From contig JABVXV010000051.1 in assembly GCA_013365325.1 (NCBI GenBank), positions 238,909 through 302,908 of the forward strand: a stretch of 64,000 nt of DNA, read 5' to 3'. A program made the position numbers and the translations under genes. The notes under the pieces were generated by a model that ran no database searches, was not told the DNA's origin, and was given only the letters and a program-made list of their open reading frames with translations. This document shows positions 36,961 through 49,544 of this stretch, piece after piece; position 1 is the first letter of the stretch; every line of letters begins with the position of its first letter. Origin of the DNA: Dipetalonema caudispina. Its lineage: Eukaryota; Nematoda; Chromadorea; Rhabditida; Onchocercidae.

Positions 36961-38206
36961 GTGATTGAAATTATTAATTCGTTTCAATTAATTAGTCGAA
37001 AATCCTCTGTTCACTTATTGTTGCATATTTAATCCCATAGAAGCTATTACATCTACGAGAATTTCGTATTTGGATAAGACGGAAACACGTAATCAGCGCA
37101 GAATGAATCGTAGAATGATTGATTTGATGAGATTCTGTTAACTATTATTGCTTGATTCGTTGATAAAACTATCGTGAATTATCGATTAAAACTTTTTCAT
37201 ATTGATTGATTTTACATGCATGGGAGAAAATGAAAGATGGGATAAATTTTGTGATTGATTCTGTTTCTTTTGTGTGAAATTACAAAGAGTACCATCAATG
37301 ATTGGTTTCGGTTACTGTAAGTCTAACAAATATTTATGGAACTTTTCCATTCGATTCATACTTTTTGCATTTGAATGATGCAATAACTGAAAGTTTCATC
37401 GATGAAATCCACTCCATTTGAACAAATTTTAGTTGTTTAATGAAAATGTCATCATCTCAGTGGCGCAACATCCATGTGTCAAAGTTCGATTGATCATCCA
37501 TTTCATCCATCTGATAACATTTCATTGAAATTAATTAGTTTAACTACCAATGATTTTTCTATGCTTTAGTGAGCGAAATGTAACGATTTGTGTAGTTTAA
37601 ATAAAAGGACTGATTTTCAATCATTTATGATAATCAACTGCTACTTTGACCCACAAGGATGACAGCATTTGCAAAGTTTCGATTATTGGTAGGTAAACGA
37701 CATCATTACAATATTTGTTAATAAATGATAGCATTTTATCATTTACAAAGATTGTTATGACAAAGTGATTCGTATAGTGTTTAATAATAATATACTTATT
37801 AATATTTATAACAGGGAGATTACTAAACTTTATTCCATTCGTTAATATGACATTATTAATAAAAGATATTCTCAAGAATTAGAATAGTAAGCTTATAAAT
37901 CTTTGCTAATAGTAATTAAATTATGACGAATGAAATTGCGAACAAAAAGATAAAATGATAAAATAATTAAATAATGAAACAAAATAAGCAATACAACAGG
38001 AAATTAATTGATAAGTGAAGTGATATGGACCAATTATATAATTTAAAAGCACATGTATTATGTATATATTTATGTAAAGTGTGGCAAATGAAATTTAGTT
38101 AATGCTCGATCAAATTAAATAGTTAATATAAAGTTCTGTTTAGTGAGTAGCAACACAATTTTGTTAGTTATTTTTTACGATATTTGAGGAGAAATATCAG
38201 AATTGG

Positions 38207-38434
38207 TTATAAGGCATAAATGGTTTGGAAGAAATTAACAATATTGTGTAATTTGTAAAAATTATCGGTAGGTAAACGATATCTTTGCAATATTTGTTGT
38301 GTTTTCTTAAATAATATGTGCAGAATTATTCTCATACTTTGACATTCTGATAAAATTGGACATTGCAAAATGTTGCCATCTGATTCGGAATTTGAAATCA
38401 TTTGATAGCACTTATTTTGAAATTTATCTCTCAA
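38207..38434 (-). CDS. Weak candidate exon, minus strand, two spaced cysteines
   Basis: An open frame begins at a non-ATG codon and contains KCYQMISNSESDGN and LQCPILSECQSM before a basic helical end. The C-x5-C pair is vaguely like the C-x2-YP-x2-C motif of the two secreted genes on the right. Part of the DNA (38261 onwards) is related to 27331 onwards in duplicated copy 1, where this frame is broken. It may be a remnant of the same secreted family, or chance. Confidence 0.2.
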   Translation of the reverse strand: MRDKFQNKCYQMISNSESDGNILQCPILSECQSMRIILHILFKKTQQILQRYRLPTDNFYKLHNIVNFFQTIYAL

Positions 38435-38970
38435 AGTTTTACGAGGGAAGTTGAAAATTAAATTAATAAAAAGGATATTAAGTGATTTGCTGCATGTTTG
38501 TAGAAATTGATAATAGTAATCACTATAGAAATTTTTTAATATTTAAACAGTAAGAGAAACTAATCAAATTTAAAATGCAGCATATTTTTTTTTGTTGGAA
38601 GACCGTTGAATATTTTATTAGCTGTAACAAAATATCATTACGAATGATATGCTGTATACAAGATATTGTCATTAATATTCGATTGTGAGATTTTAGCTTA
38701 TCTATATTTGAATACCGCGCTGATCGCTAATTGCTAATCGTTTTAAATGGGTAGCAGAAGTAATATAATGGAAATCAGCAGAAATAAAAATTCTAACATG
38801 AATATGTTGGACATTGTTTTAATGCTATCCATGTCAGATATAGGAAAAAGATCTTTGTATATTCTTTAATATTGAATTTATAATTAATTCAATTAATAAT
38901 AGTTCAAATAATGGTAAAATGATTGATATGAAAAGTAAACAATTTGTTTGAATAAACAATAAACAATGAA

Positions 38971-39487
38971 TTAAGTGGGAACAGTTTCATCCTGACTGTT
39001 TATAATTGCAAAATGCTGACACATCAAAGGATATTGATGGCAAAAAACTTTAGCTGCTTCCAATAGAGCATTTTTATTGTCATAAGCAGGTATTCGTGCT
39101 GATGGATTGATTCTTGCAAGAACAGGTGGAACTTAAAATGTTAGTTAAATCATAGGTGGAATATTTGATTCATTTGAATCAGGTTGCAAAGAATTAAAAT
39201 TTAACGTAAAATTTTCCAAAAAATCAAAGAGGTAATTTGAATAATGGACAGTGTAGTCTAAAATTAACAAAAATTTTCAATCTACTATTAATATGTTAAT
39301 GTTACTGTAGAAATTATAACACTAATGCTTTTGATAAAATTAATGTTAGCTGATGATTTCAACTAAATTAAAGGCGTTCATTTGAAATAACAGTTTTATT
39401 ACCGCCATTATTGTCGAATGGAAGTGGTCCACAACCGTATATCCATGTAATTAATGAACAGAATAGAATGGTATGATGAAAATGCAT
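38971..39487 (-). CDS. Small secreted protein with CGP and CxxYPxxC motifs
   Basis: Two minus-strand exons (39487-39403 and 39131-38971) join in phase 1 to give 81 residues. Exon 1 is a signal peptide (HHTILFCSLITWIYG) followed at once by CGPLPFD. Exon 2 carries PPVLARINPSARIPAYD, a short helix and VFCHQYPLMCQHF. The three cysteines outside the signal peptide and the small size suggest a disulphide-stabilised secreted peptide. It lies head to head with the gene at 41963, which shares the signal-CGP start, the phase 1 intron just after it and the C-x2-YP-x2-C motif, so the two are probable paralogues. Function unknown. Confidence 0.6.
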
Positions 39488-41962
39488 AATTTCTCAACGT
39501 ACGCAGGTCAATATTCTGTAGAAAATGAAACTTAAAATAAATTGAAAACAGCAATAATAATATTAATAATGATGAATAAATGAATAAAATAATACCAAGA
39601 AAAGAAATATGGAACATAAAAATTAAAAAAAGTGATTTTTTCCAAAATTTTGCATCGTTATATTCTTTTTTATGTTAACTTAATTACAAATAATTGCTTC
39701 TCTTCAATGTATACAATGAAATAATTATGCATAAATTTATAAGAGCAATTCAAATTCAAACTTATGGAGACGAGAAAAGATCTAAAATGATGTAAATTAG
39801 TTAAAATTTTTTTCAAATAATGAAAAGATGAGAGGAATTTACAAATATTTCCTATACACGTTACTAATAATTTTTCCGCTATTTGCAATCATTAGATTTA
39901 TACATAGGTATATATATATATTGTTATTCTCTTTTATTTATATAAAAGTCATAAAAAAATTTTAGGAATACAAAAAAAAATTGCTTAGACTAATGTTTTC
40001 TACAACAATTCAAATAATAAAAATTTATCACTATCGATGAACAAATATTTTATACATTCTTGAATTCAACCAAATATTTAAATCAATTTACGATTTCAAC
40101 CTTCTTTTTTTTTAAAAAAAAAAAGCTATAATATAACAATTTTAATGAGTTTAATTTGTTTACTCTTTTCATGAAAGTTTGGTGAAAATTTTTCGTTTTT
40201 AATTAAAGCACAGTTTTTTCATCTTTCAAAAATAATTGAATCAATATTTATTAATGAATACAATGTTAAATATTGATAGAAACATAAAATATTCTCGTCG
40301 TTTATGAATACATATATAATTGTTTCCGATATTGTAATATGATTGATGAATATTTGTTTCACAATATATGGTGCAATTATGGCTAATAATGTCGCTTTTT
40401 ACAATGGTATACAAAACGTACCATATTGATTATATGTAATCATAGAATTAATTTCAATTTCAACTATATATAAAAGAATTATGGCATTCTTAAGAAGGAG
40501 CTAATATTTCTAAACTTGTTGGTTTTAATATTCTTCTCACTCAATACTGATCAAATACCATGTTGACAAACTTTGAAAAAAATTTTTTCAGGAATAGATT
40601 CCTAATCGATTCCACCGGAATTGTTCCCACTGCACTTGAATTTATTATTCACATTATCAAAAAAGAAACTTTGATCTTATAGTTTCTGAAAATTCAGCCA
40701 AAAAACTTTACAAAATGATTTATAAATTGTTTACTTCAATTACAGGAATTATGGTATCCTTTGATGTATTTCGTATCAGTCTGAATGATATTCAAGTTTA
40801 ATTAGAACAAGAATTCATTAGTTTCTTACCTATCTGTTATTTGCTTCTTATCAAATATTATTTTGTCTACTATGAACTTTGGCTGTTTACACCTTTTAGT
40901 TTTTCTATTTTCTAAAAATGTTTACTTAGCCTTTTTCTTAATAAATGATTAATTAAAGTAAATTGGTTATAAATGTATTGTGATAAATAATTATAAATGT
41001 TAATTTCAAGCTATTTCAGATTGTTTACTAAATAAATAACATATAGTCTGATTTATTTTTATACGAATATTTGATTTAGAAAAATCAGTTAATAATGTAT
41101 GCATGTATAATTGGGAAATATCGCAATTATAATACGTTTCAACTTAGTTGGTAATTAATTAAATTTTGCACATAATTACAAACATTATATATGGTTTGTC
41201 ATGCATTTTGCTTTCTATATGCTAAATTTATTTAGGAATGATAAGATTATTTAAACGGGAAGAAAAAAATGAAAAAGAAAACGATAGAAATGAATGAAAA
41301 TTGATCTTAGAACATTTTTATGATACCATTTGAAAAATAAAATATAATAGGATCATAATTTCAAACATTTAATAAAACTATTCTTCAACCAAAAAAAGTA
41401 TTCTTGGATGAATAAATGAAACTAATAGAAATGATCGGCAAAAAACTTTATACTTTGCTCTTTGTTATAATAGTTATTGCAGTAAGACGTATTATCAAAG
41501 AAAGCATTAAAATTATGATAATAAATATATAAGACGATTGTTCTGTTCTAACAGATCATACATAATGTTTATATCTTATGCAATAACATTTATGAAACAT
41601 TTGATTATTGCTATCAGATGATGACTCAATGATATGATTTAGATGAGATGAGATGAGTTTTTAAGTTGTATCATTTTATCTTGAAATGAGATAATATATT
41701 ATTGATATTAATGTTATATATTCTATGATGTTCAGTATTTTTAAATAATAATTTTATCTTATTTTAAAAAGCATATGCATAATGTTGGCCTTAGATTATT
41801 GCAATGTTTTCCATTTCTATGGTTTATCTTTTATTGGTCAATATTAATGGTTAAAGTATTGGTATTATTAATTGCAAATTTTGATAATTTATATCTCGAT
41901 ATCGAATTCATGTTATAGCTAACTAACTTGGCTATCATTTGTGGTCAAAATTTCTGTCAATA
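39488..41962. other. Shared upstream region of two divergent secreted-protein genes
   Basis: About 2.5 kb of AT-rich sequence between two start codons pointing away from each other. No exon is convincing. It probably holds both promoters; I see no clear symmetric element. Confidence 0.45.
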
Positions 41963-42841
41963 ATGTTTTTTGGTGTTTTAATCAGTTGCTCTACTTTTCT
42001 AATAGCACATAGTTGTGGACCGACGCAAGGTATGATAATATTTTTAATTTTACATTTACTTTTTCTTAGAATATTTCTAATTGTAATCAAATATTAATGC
42101 AAGGTATCTTGGTCATAGACTATAAATTACCATTTCATTTCAACGTTATCAACTATTGATGACACAAATTGTTAACAACAATTTATTTAATCTAAAATCA
42201 TCCAGCTTAATCGGCTACCAAACATGTGATAGTAAAATGTTTTAGTTACTAATTTGACGACTATAGATTAGTTTTCTAAGCTAACTAATGTAATTAAATA
42301 TAAATTTTAATAATCATTCCTCTAATAAAGATCAAATATTTCAGATTTCGCAGGAATAAATCAGATACCATTGGATCTTGATACGCTACCACAACAACTT
42401 TCCTTTGCCTGTAGTCTGTACCCATGGACTTGTGTTTCCAATAATAGTCAGCATATACTAAATCTTATAAAAACTCCATCTATTAATGTCACTAATACTA
42501 CAACCGCAACAGTTCCTCACAGAACAGAATCAATGACTACAGAAGTACCAATTACAACAACTACTACAGAAGAAATTGCTACTACAGAAGAAACTGTTAC
42601 TACAAGACCGCCAACAACATTGTCAACTACAATTGCGTCAACAACAACTGAAGAGCCCATCATTGAAGAATTTACTACTACAGAATCTTTCACAGTCCCA
42701 CCAAGAGTCTTGCCGATTCGTTACCCCGGACAAGAACGAACATCGAGAGAAGCGCTGAAGAATTTACACAAATCAATAAATCAAGCGGTCTCTGACAATT
42801 TAGATAAAAATTATCGAATATTGAGAAAGATACTCTTCTGA
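41963..42841 (+). CDS. Secreted Thr-rich, mucin-like protein with CGP and CxxYPxxC motifs
   Basis: Two exons (41963-42029 and 42345-42841) join in phase 1 to give 187 residues. Exon 1 is a signal peptide ending HSCGPTQ. Exon 2 starts with a short globular part including SFACSLYPWTCVSN, followed by about 75 residues dominated by Thr with Glu, Pro and Ser (for example EVPITTTTTEEIATTEET), a typical target for dense O-glycosylation. The tail is basic and helical (SREALKNLHKSINQ) and ends without a membrane anchor. The intact reading frame through an ACT/ACA-rich run shows selection for Thr rather than a plain microsatellite. Homologue by layout of the gene at 38971-39487. Likely secreted to a surface or the worm's exterior; that is inference. 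Confidence 0.65.
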
Positions 42842-43293
42842 TAACAAATCATTACTTCTACCTTAAAATATTCCTTTGTTAAACAATAATTTCAGAAATG
42901 ATGAAATCTGGAATTGTTTTATTTCTCAGTGGAAAAATTTTCAGGACAGATGAATATAGATTTTTTCTTCTTGCAATTTCTAAAACAAGAAAACATTTTC
43001 AAGAGAAAGTAATAATTAGGACTTTTTTTTCGGTACAGTATGTTATAAGATAAATGCTTTTGACTGGGACAGCATTTCTGAACTTTCTTTTTTAACTGAC
43101 AGCTGGAATGGGGAAGAAATGGGGTACCAACTCCTGCTGTAAAGTTTTGCAGAAATTAAACAATTTTTGAATTTAAGAATCTATCTAATCACTTCTGACT
43201 AGGTAGCTTCTCAAATTGCTCAATTTCCCTGAGGTTTAAGAAGCATTCAAATTTAGCATTCTCGAATTTCTGAGACATCATTTGTTTTCATAG

Positions 43294-44096
43294 ATAACTC
43301 GAATGTTATCGAATGTTGGATTGAGCCCGACCATAAATTATACCATACAAGACTATAAGCCAGATGATGTGATCATTGGGACAGATATATCCAATGGGCA
43401 GATATGGCGCCGTGATGTGGGCGCATATGTCGTGAAGGATAATATCGTTATTGCATTTGTTAATGGTAGCAGATATGATAAGGTTGTTAATTTTTCATTA
43501 ATTTTAAATTTTATTCCAAAACTTAACTCTATGGTAGGACTGGAAGAGAATTTGCTAAAGTTGACGATGAAAAATGAGCATTAAAAATTGAAAAGTGAAG
43601 TTCAGGCAAAATAAATGTCCTCTTATGCTTTTCTTTTATTCTGTTGAACATTTTCCGTTTAAATTTAATCATATCACATGATTTATCGTTAAAACTTGCA
43701 AATATAGCAATGACATATAGGACCAACATCATTACAATGGTTGACACTTTTGTCAATTAAACTTCGTTTATATATATATGTCATAAATTAACACGAACTA
43801 ATGCTTGATATCGATACATCTGGATAAATAAATATTCAAATTTCGAGATTAATGTATGGATGCAGTCTTGTTGATCGTAGCTACAATCACATGTGTGTCA
43901 TACATACATATTGGAATCATATAATTGATGAATTTATTTTCTAATTTGATTTCTTTTTTAGACAATAGTGATCAAATTGCACAATATGGGATTCAACTTA
44001 TCGCATTGCTTTTGGCAGGACGCTGGAGCAGTGTTTGCGAAATATTTAATGAAATTTACTAGAGTTTTAATTCACGAAATGTATGTTGCAGCTTAA
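43294..44096 (+). CDS. Unrecognised small protein, two exons (5' end uncertain)
   Basis: Exon 43294-43482 (from the first ATG at 43303) ends at AAG/GTTGTT in phase 0, and exon 43962-44096 follows TTTTTTAG in the same phase to TAA. The 104 residues from the ATG include YKPDDVIIGTDISNGQIW, DNIVIAFVNGSRYDK and, in the second exon, HNMGFNLSHCFWQDAGAVF. The first exon reads like part of a compact beta-rich domain. There is no signal peptide at this ATG, and a TTTTCATAG acceptor precedes it, so an upstream exon may exist; a possible one at about 43037-43119 (INAFDWDSISELSFL) does not join in a clean phase. No family is recognised. Confidence 0.45.
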
Positions 44097-45156
44097 AAAA
44101 TAATGACTGTTGAAATTTGAAGTTTAATTTATTGGTAATTAATTAGAATTTTGATAAATTCTCGTCTTTTTTTGTGTATACATTAATGACAGCAATTAAC
44201 AGCAATGTTTTTCTAATTTTATGATGAATCGTCTGGAAAATTTTTAGTGTAAAATTGATATGTTAGAATTGATCAATTCTCTTATTGATCCGTTTAACAT
44301 GACTGTTTGATTGATTGTTTGAGTAGATGATTAATTTATTGCCATCTATGCTTTCACAGAAATTTGTGGTAACTTGGTAGTATGTACTTAAGTATATCAA
44401 TACCATTACATCACATTCTTTAGTATATTAACTTTATCATTTTGCAATACAACGATATCTCAGATGACATTTGTGTAATTAATAGGATTTTTGTCAGTTT
44501 TCATCTTTTCTTAACTGAATACTCAGCTTCTACTTGAATTGTTGAATAAATCATTTATGCATCCATTGCAGTAATTTTTTCTAATTACAAAAAAAAAATT
44601 TCGGAACGATGGGATGGAAATTTTTCATCGACTGCACAAATTTCTGTTTTAAATTTAAAACTGTGGAATAGATGGAGGGAAAATTTATTGTTCAATGTGA
44701 TGAGATGGGATAAGGACAATTTTAGATTGTTCTGGGGGAGTATCATTAATTTGTTCATTTTTTAGATTAATTTAAGTTGGAATAAGAGACAATATTATTT
44801 GCATAGAATGAGAGAATGATGAGATGAATGTTATTGAGGGGAGAATAATGTGATAATTGGCGATAAGCAGAAGATTAGTAGGATATAGTGATTATTGTTA
44901 TTAAACTAATGATCAATTTGATCGTATTCATGGATAACAATGATTAAAAAACAACGTATGAATAAGCACTGATGTTACTAGGAAGAAAACATTGAAAAGA
45001 AATATATTAGGTTATAGTAGTAAAGGTCACTGATAAATTGATCCCGTTGTTTTTCCCTGATAGATTTATTATCCATGTAATTGGTTATCATTATCGGTTA
45101 TTTTGAACGTGATTAAATATTCTATGGAATATTTCAGGGCAAATTTTATCCCGATT
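44097..45156. other. Upstream region of rtel-1
   Basis: No exon seen. The last 20 bases before the ATG follow ATTTCAG at 45131-45137, a likely spliced-leader acceptor. Confidence 0.5.
45131..45137 (+). promoter_or_regulatory. Probable spliced-leader acceptor before rtel-1
   Basis: ATTTCAG lies 19 bases upstream of the first ATG with no upstream exon apparent, the usual position of a nematode trans-splice site. Confidence 0.45.
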
Positions 45157-48100
45157 ATGCACATAGTACAAATTGATAGGTTTACAGTGGAATTCCCATT
45201 CGAACCATATGAATGTCAGATTAAATTTATGGAAAAAGTTTTGGAAGCTTTATGGACGGTATACTTTATTATAGATAACTAATTGTATATATTAATACAT
45301 ACTGTATTAATAAGTTATTAGGGGTAAATGTATGGCAGAATATGACCAAAAATTAGCATTTACATGATGCGGTATGCTTATTAAAATGAATTGGTAATGA
45401 AACTTATTATTTTGGATGATCAGTGAATGTGTTCCCAAATATGATGAGTTGTCATTTATCACATGCATATTAAATCCTCCATGATGAATTACCAATTATT
45501 AATTCCCTTTCAAAGTGGTAAATTATCACTGAGTGTTCTGTAAACGTTATTCCAAGCTACAAAAAATTGTTTCCAACTGTAATTATATTTGTTATAGATC
45601 ACACTGAAAAGATGTAGTTTGTGATATTGAGGACCAAAAAATAAAATGACGAAATGAACTACTAAGGATTTTGCATGACATAATCACTGATTTTGAACAT
45701 TAAAATTCTGTAGCGTCAATATTTGACTGTTATAGTGAAACTGTTATAGAAAAGAGTTGTCATTAGTCTGTCAAGCAAATTCATTTAACATCTCTTGAAC
45801 TATAGCCATTTGATTAAATAACCTTCGACAAATTTTATCGTTTTTAAAATATTCTAAATTTTTAACATTTTTTTGTGGACGTGATTAATACTTAATGTTA
45901 CTGATATAAAATGAATTTCAACTAAGTTCAGATTTCCGCCGAAAATTATTATCACATGATGATACTAAAAGCTTATCACTTTTCAGGGACAAAATGCAGC
46001 TTTAGAATCTCCGACCGGGACCGGTAAGACACTATGTTTATTGTGTGCTGCCATTGCATACTTGAAAGATTGTAAATCAAAGATATTTGAGATGGACAGT
46101 ACTCAAGAAATACAAGGTTACTCTTCTAGCTTTACATCATAGCATTTGATGATAATTAATGTTCTGAAATGATAACAATATAAAACTCTCTTATATGCAG
46201 TAGAGCTTTTTCCAGTCTGCCATATATTCCAATATTAGTTTATATTCTAATTTTTAGCACTTCACTAATTAATTGAAACATTCTGCTGTCGTGTTAGAAA
46301 TAAATGACTAACATAATATGCACATTCTACAATTGTTTAAATTTCTTTTGAAGTTTCAAATAATTTAGCGATGAGAGGCAAGATATCGGACATATAACGT
46401 TGGAAACTGCCTCAAAAATGATTTTATTGACAGGTACATCTTCTAGATCACTTTATCCAAAAATTCTTTACGCTTCTCGAACACATAGTCAACTAGCGCA
46501 AGTAATCCGTGAATTAAACAAAACAGCCTACAAAGAGTAAGTTTTTTATGCTGAATTATTTTTCAAAAATTTTAACTTTTCACTTTGAATAATTGCAAAA
46601 ATTCGAATTTGAAATGCCGCTGATCTTTTTTCTGGAACATTGCGGTAACATTCCTGATTCTTTAGAGTTTCGTTCTCCATGCAAAAGTATTGATTTAAAA
46701 TATTGCGAAGTTTTTGATGCTGATAGCTAACTGAAATTAGTTTATTATTGTTATCAGGAACTTAGAGTAATTATTACTACGTTATTCTCATCATTTGTTC
46801 AGTCCTTTTTTACTTTATCCATGATAATATCCATAACATTTCTTTTCCAGCTCAAAAAAAGTCTTGAGTTCTTTGATATTTTTAGCATTAAGACTGTAAC
46901 TTTGGCTTCACGGGATGTACTTTGTATCAATGATAAAGTGATGAAAGAAAATAATAGTCATGTCAAATCACTAATGTGTAGAAACTTGATCAGCAAGCGT
47001 CGGTGTCCATTTTATAATTTCTACGAAAGTATGTTTTTGTTCTCGCTTTTTTTCTTTTTTCACTTTCTTCCTCTTTCATCTGCTTGTTTTATCAAATTCT
47101 CTCTCCATTGCATGCCATATTCCCAAAAATTTTGTGATAGCAAACTCATAATCTGTTGTTCATGTGCCGAATACATGAATCCTTAATGAGACTATCAATG
47201 CTTCTTTAACATTTTCCATCAAAATCTTTTGTTTTTTTTTTTTTAATTACTCGAATATCATGACTTTTCTTTTCGTTTAGCTCTTTCAGAACACTCATCA
47301 TTCCTGGAAATTCAATTTTTATAATTTTGGTTATCTCAAACTTTGTTCTTTCAGTATTTTTGATTTACATGCTAAAAAAACGACATTTTAGAAGCTGATC
47401 CATCAACATTGGATTTATTATATTGTGAGAATGGATTGGTTCCAGATATCGAAGAAGTTATCAATATATCTCAGAAACATAAGTATAACAGATTTTTTCG
47501 TTTGATCCGAAATTTCAGTTCGAATTGATATGCCGGAGCATATCCAATAGGTTGTGTCGAAGCTTATTTTATTCACTTAATGAAAAACTTACCATACTTT
47601 AAAAATAGATTCGCACTTCAGGTACTGCCCTTATTTTCGGAACCGTACAATGTATGAAAATGCCGATCTCATTCTTTTGCCATATAATTACATAGTTGAT
47701 CCTTCCCTGCGAAATAAGCACAACATTCAGCTGAAAGGAAATATTGTCATTTTCGATGAGGCACACAACTTGGTAATTGTTCTTTTTAAGAAATATTTTC
47801 GTCCCATCAGTAAGTTTGATGCAGGTTGAAATTCAGTATGGTTTCTTGAAATAATGTTTTTGGCGAGATCTTATGGCTCATCAGAGAAATTAAGAAATAC
47901 AATTGTTCACATCTGGAAACTTTTATTCAGGAATCAGTATGTGAAGAGTCAACATCAGTATCATTTTCAACTACTCAAATAAGTGCTTGTATAAGAGAAA
48001 CAAAGAAAGCGTTGGAAATGATAATAAATGACGAAGAGGAAATTCGGACGAAAATGGCATGTATTTGCTTTATTTTACACCCTACTTTCATCTTTTCTGC

Positions 48101-49504
48101 AAAATTTTGCTATTCACATCATAAGTACATTGTGAAGATGCTTTTGAATGTATTTTAATAAGGTTTTGAACTCAAAATTTTGTTGTCATGAATGGTAACT
48201 GACAAATTGTTTCAAAGTTACGAACACTTTTTCCAGGAAGTTTATCTTTCCTTTTTCTTGCTCATACTGTTGCCATGATCCATCAGAGCAAACTCATCTT
48301 TCATATTTTCGTCATTCTTACTGATTCACTTGACTCTTTCTTTTGGATATTTACAGATCAGAAATTTTGAATGTAAGATTTTCACATCTATTTTTGTAAA
48401 ATGATTTATTTCTTTATAGGATAATACAGTTATACCATTTGGTGCTGACATTCAGGAAACAAATGACGTGAAAATTGTAAAGAACGACGTAGTTTACTTA
48501 CTTGGTAAGCATAATTTGGCTCGCAAGTTCATGTCTTTGATACATGCAGTTGATCTTCATTATAATTTTCGAATTAATAGAAATGTAACTTTGAAATCTA
48601 ATTTTACACCATTCATTATACGTATGCTATGAAATATTTATTTGGTACTTTCCGCTCAAAAACTTCTGGTACTGAGCTGAGATCATTTTCGGATCCATTT
48701 TTGGTTAAACTGAATCTACAATGAATCAGCGTTTCAGCATCTTTGCATCAGTTTGAAGATGCTGTAGATGTTTGCATGAAGGATAGAGGAGAGAAAGTGA
48801 TTGGGATTGATGGTAAAGTTTATTCGGGTGAAAAAATGATTGAATTGCTATCGAAAGCAGGTTTCCGAAAAGATATGAAGGAAGCAATATCATTGACCAT
48901 TGATAAAATTGGACAGTATCTTACAGCAAAAGGTTTATTATCTTTACATTATTTTCACATTGTATTCGGGACATAAAATGTTGATCCCGTTGTTTTTATG
49001 CTCTTTTGATTTGTCTTCATATCAAATCAATTATTTATTGCATTTCATACAATTTTTTAATTTCAAATATGTTTATTTCTTTAATTTCCTGGCTTTGGTG
49101 GTGCAGAAGAACTGTACAACAAAAAGTATTTTCAGTTCTTATTTATCTCACCTTACTTCAAACGACAAATTGTTATTGTTAAGTAAATAAAAATTATAGC
49201 GCAAAATGAGTCAGCAGGGGAGTTCATCGAAAAAGGAGTTTATCTTCAAGAATTTTCATCATTCATTTCAACTGTTTACGCAGATAAGCACGCTTTTTCA
49301 CGGGCATTGAAAAGTTCGATATCTGCAGAGACAAATGTGGATAGAAATGCCGCAGATAGCAGTAGTTCGAAATGTTTTCAAGTAAGTTTCGCAGTAACAT
49401 AGCTCATATTTATGTTAGGTAGTGAATTGAGCGCAACACTTCGTTAACTGTCTTTAATTAATATGCTCCGAATAGCGATATGCATTCGTTAGAAAGATGT
49501 ATTG

Positions 49505-49544
<40 letters not shown>

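Larger units (their letters stand above)
34695..38037. repeat. Segmental duplication, copy 2
   Basis: Direct repeat of 24340-27682. Beyond its right end (38038 on) about 30 bases still resemble the sequence following unit B of the copy 1 tandem repeat, so an older homology reaches past the near-identical core. Confidence 0.95.

Noticed and set aside
48679..48688. TGAGATCATT, the start of bantam/miR-80-type microRNAs, in an rtel-1 intron
   Set aside because: No complementary arm lies within about 80 bases on either side, so no precursor hairpin can form.
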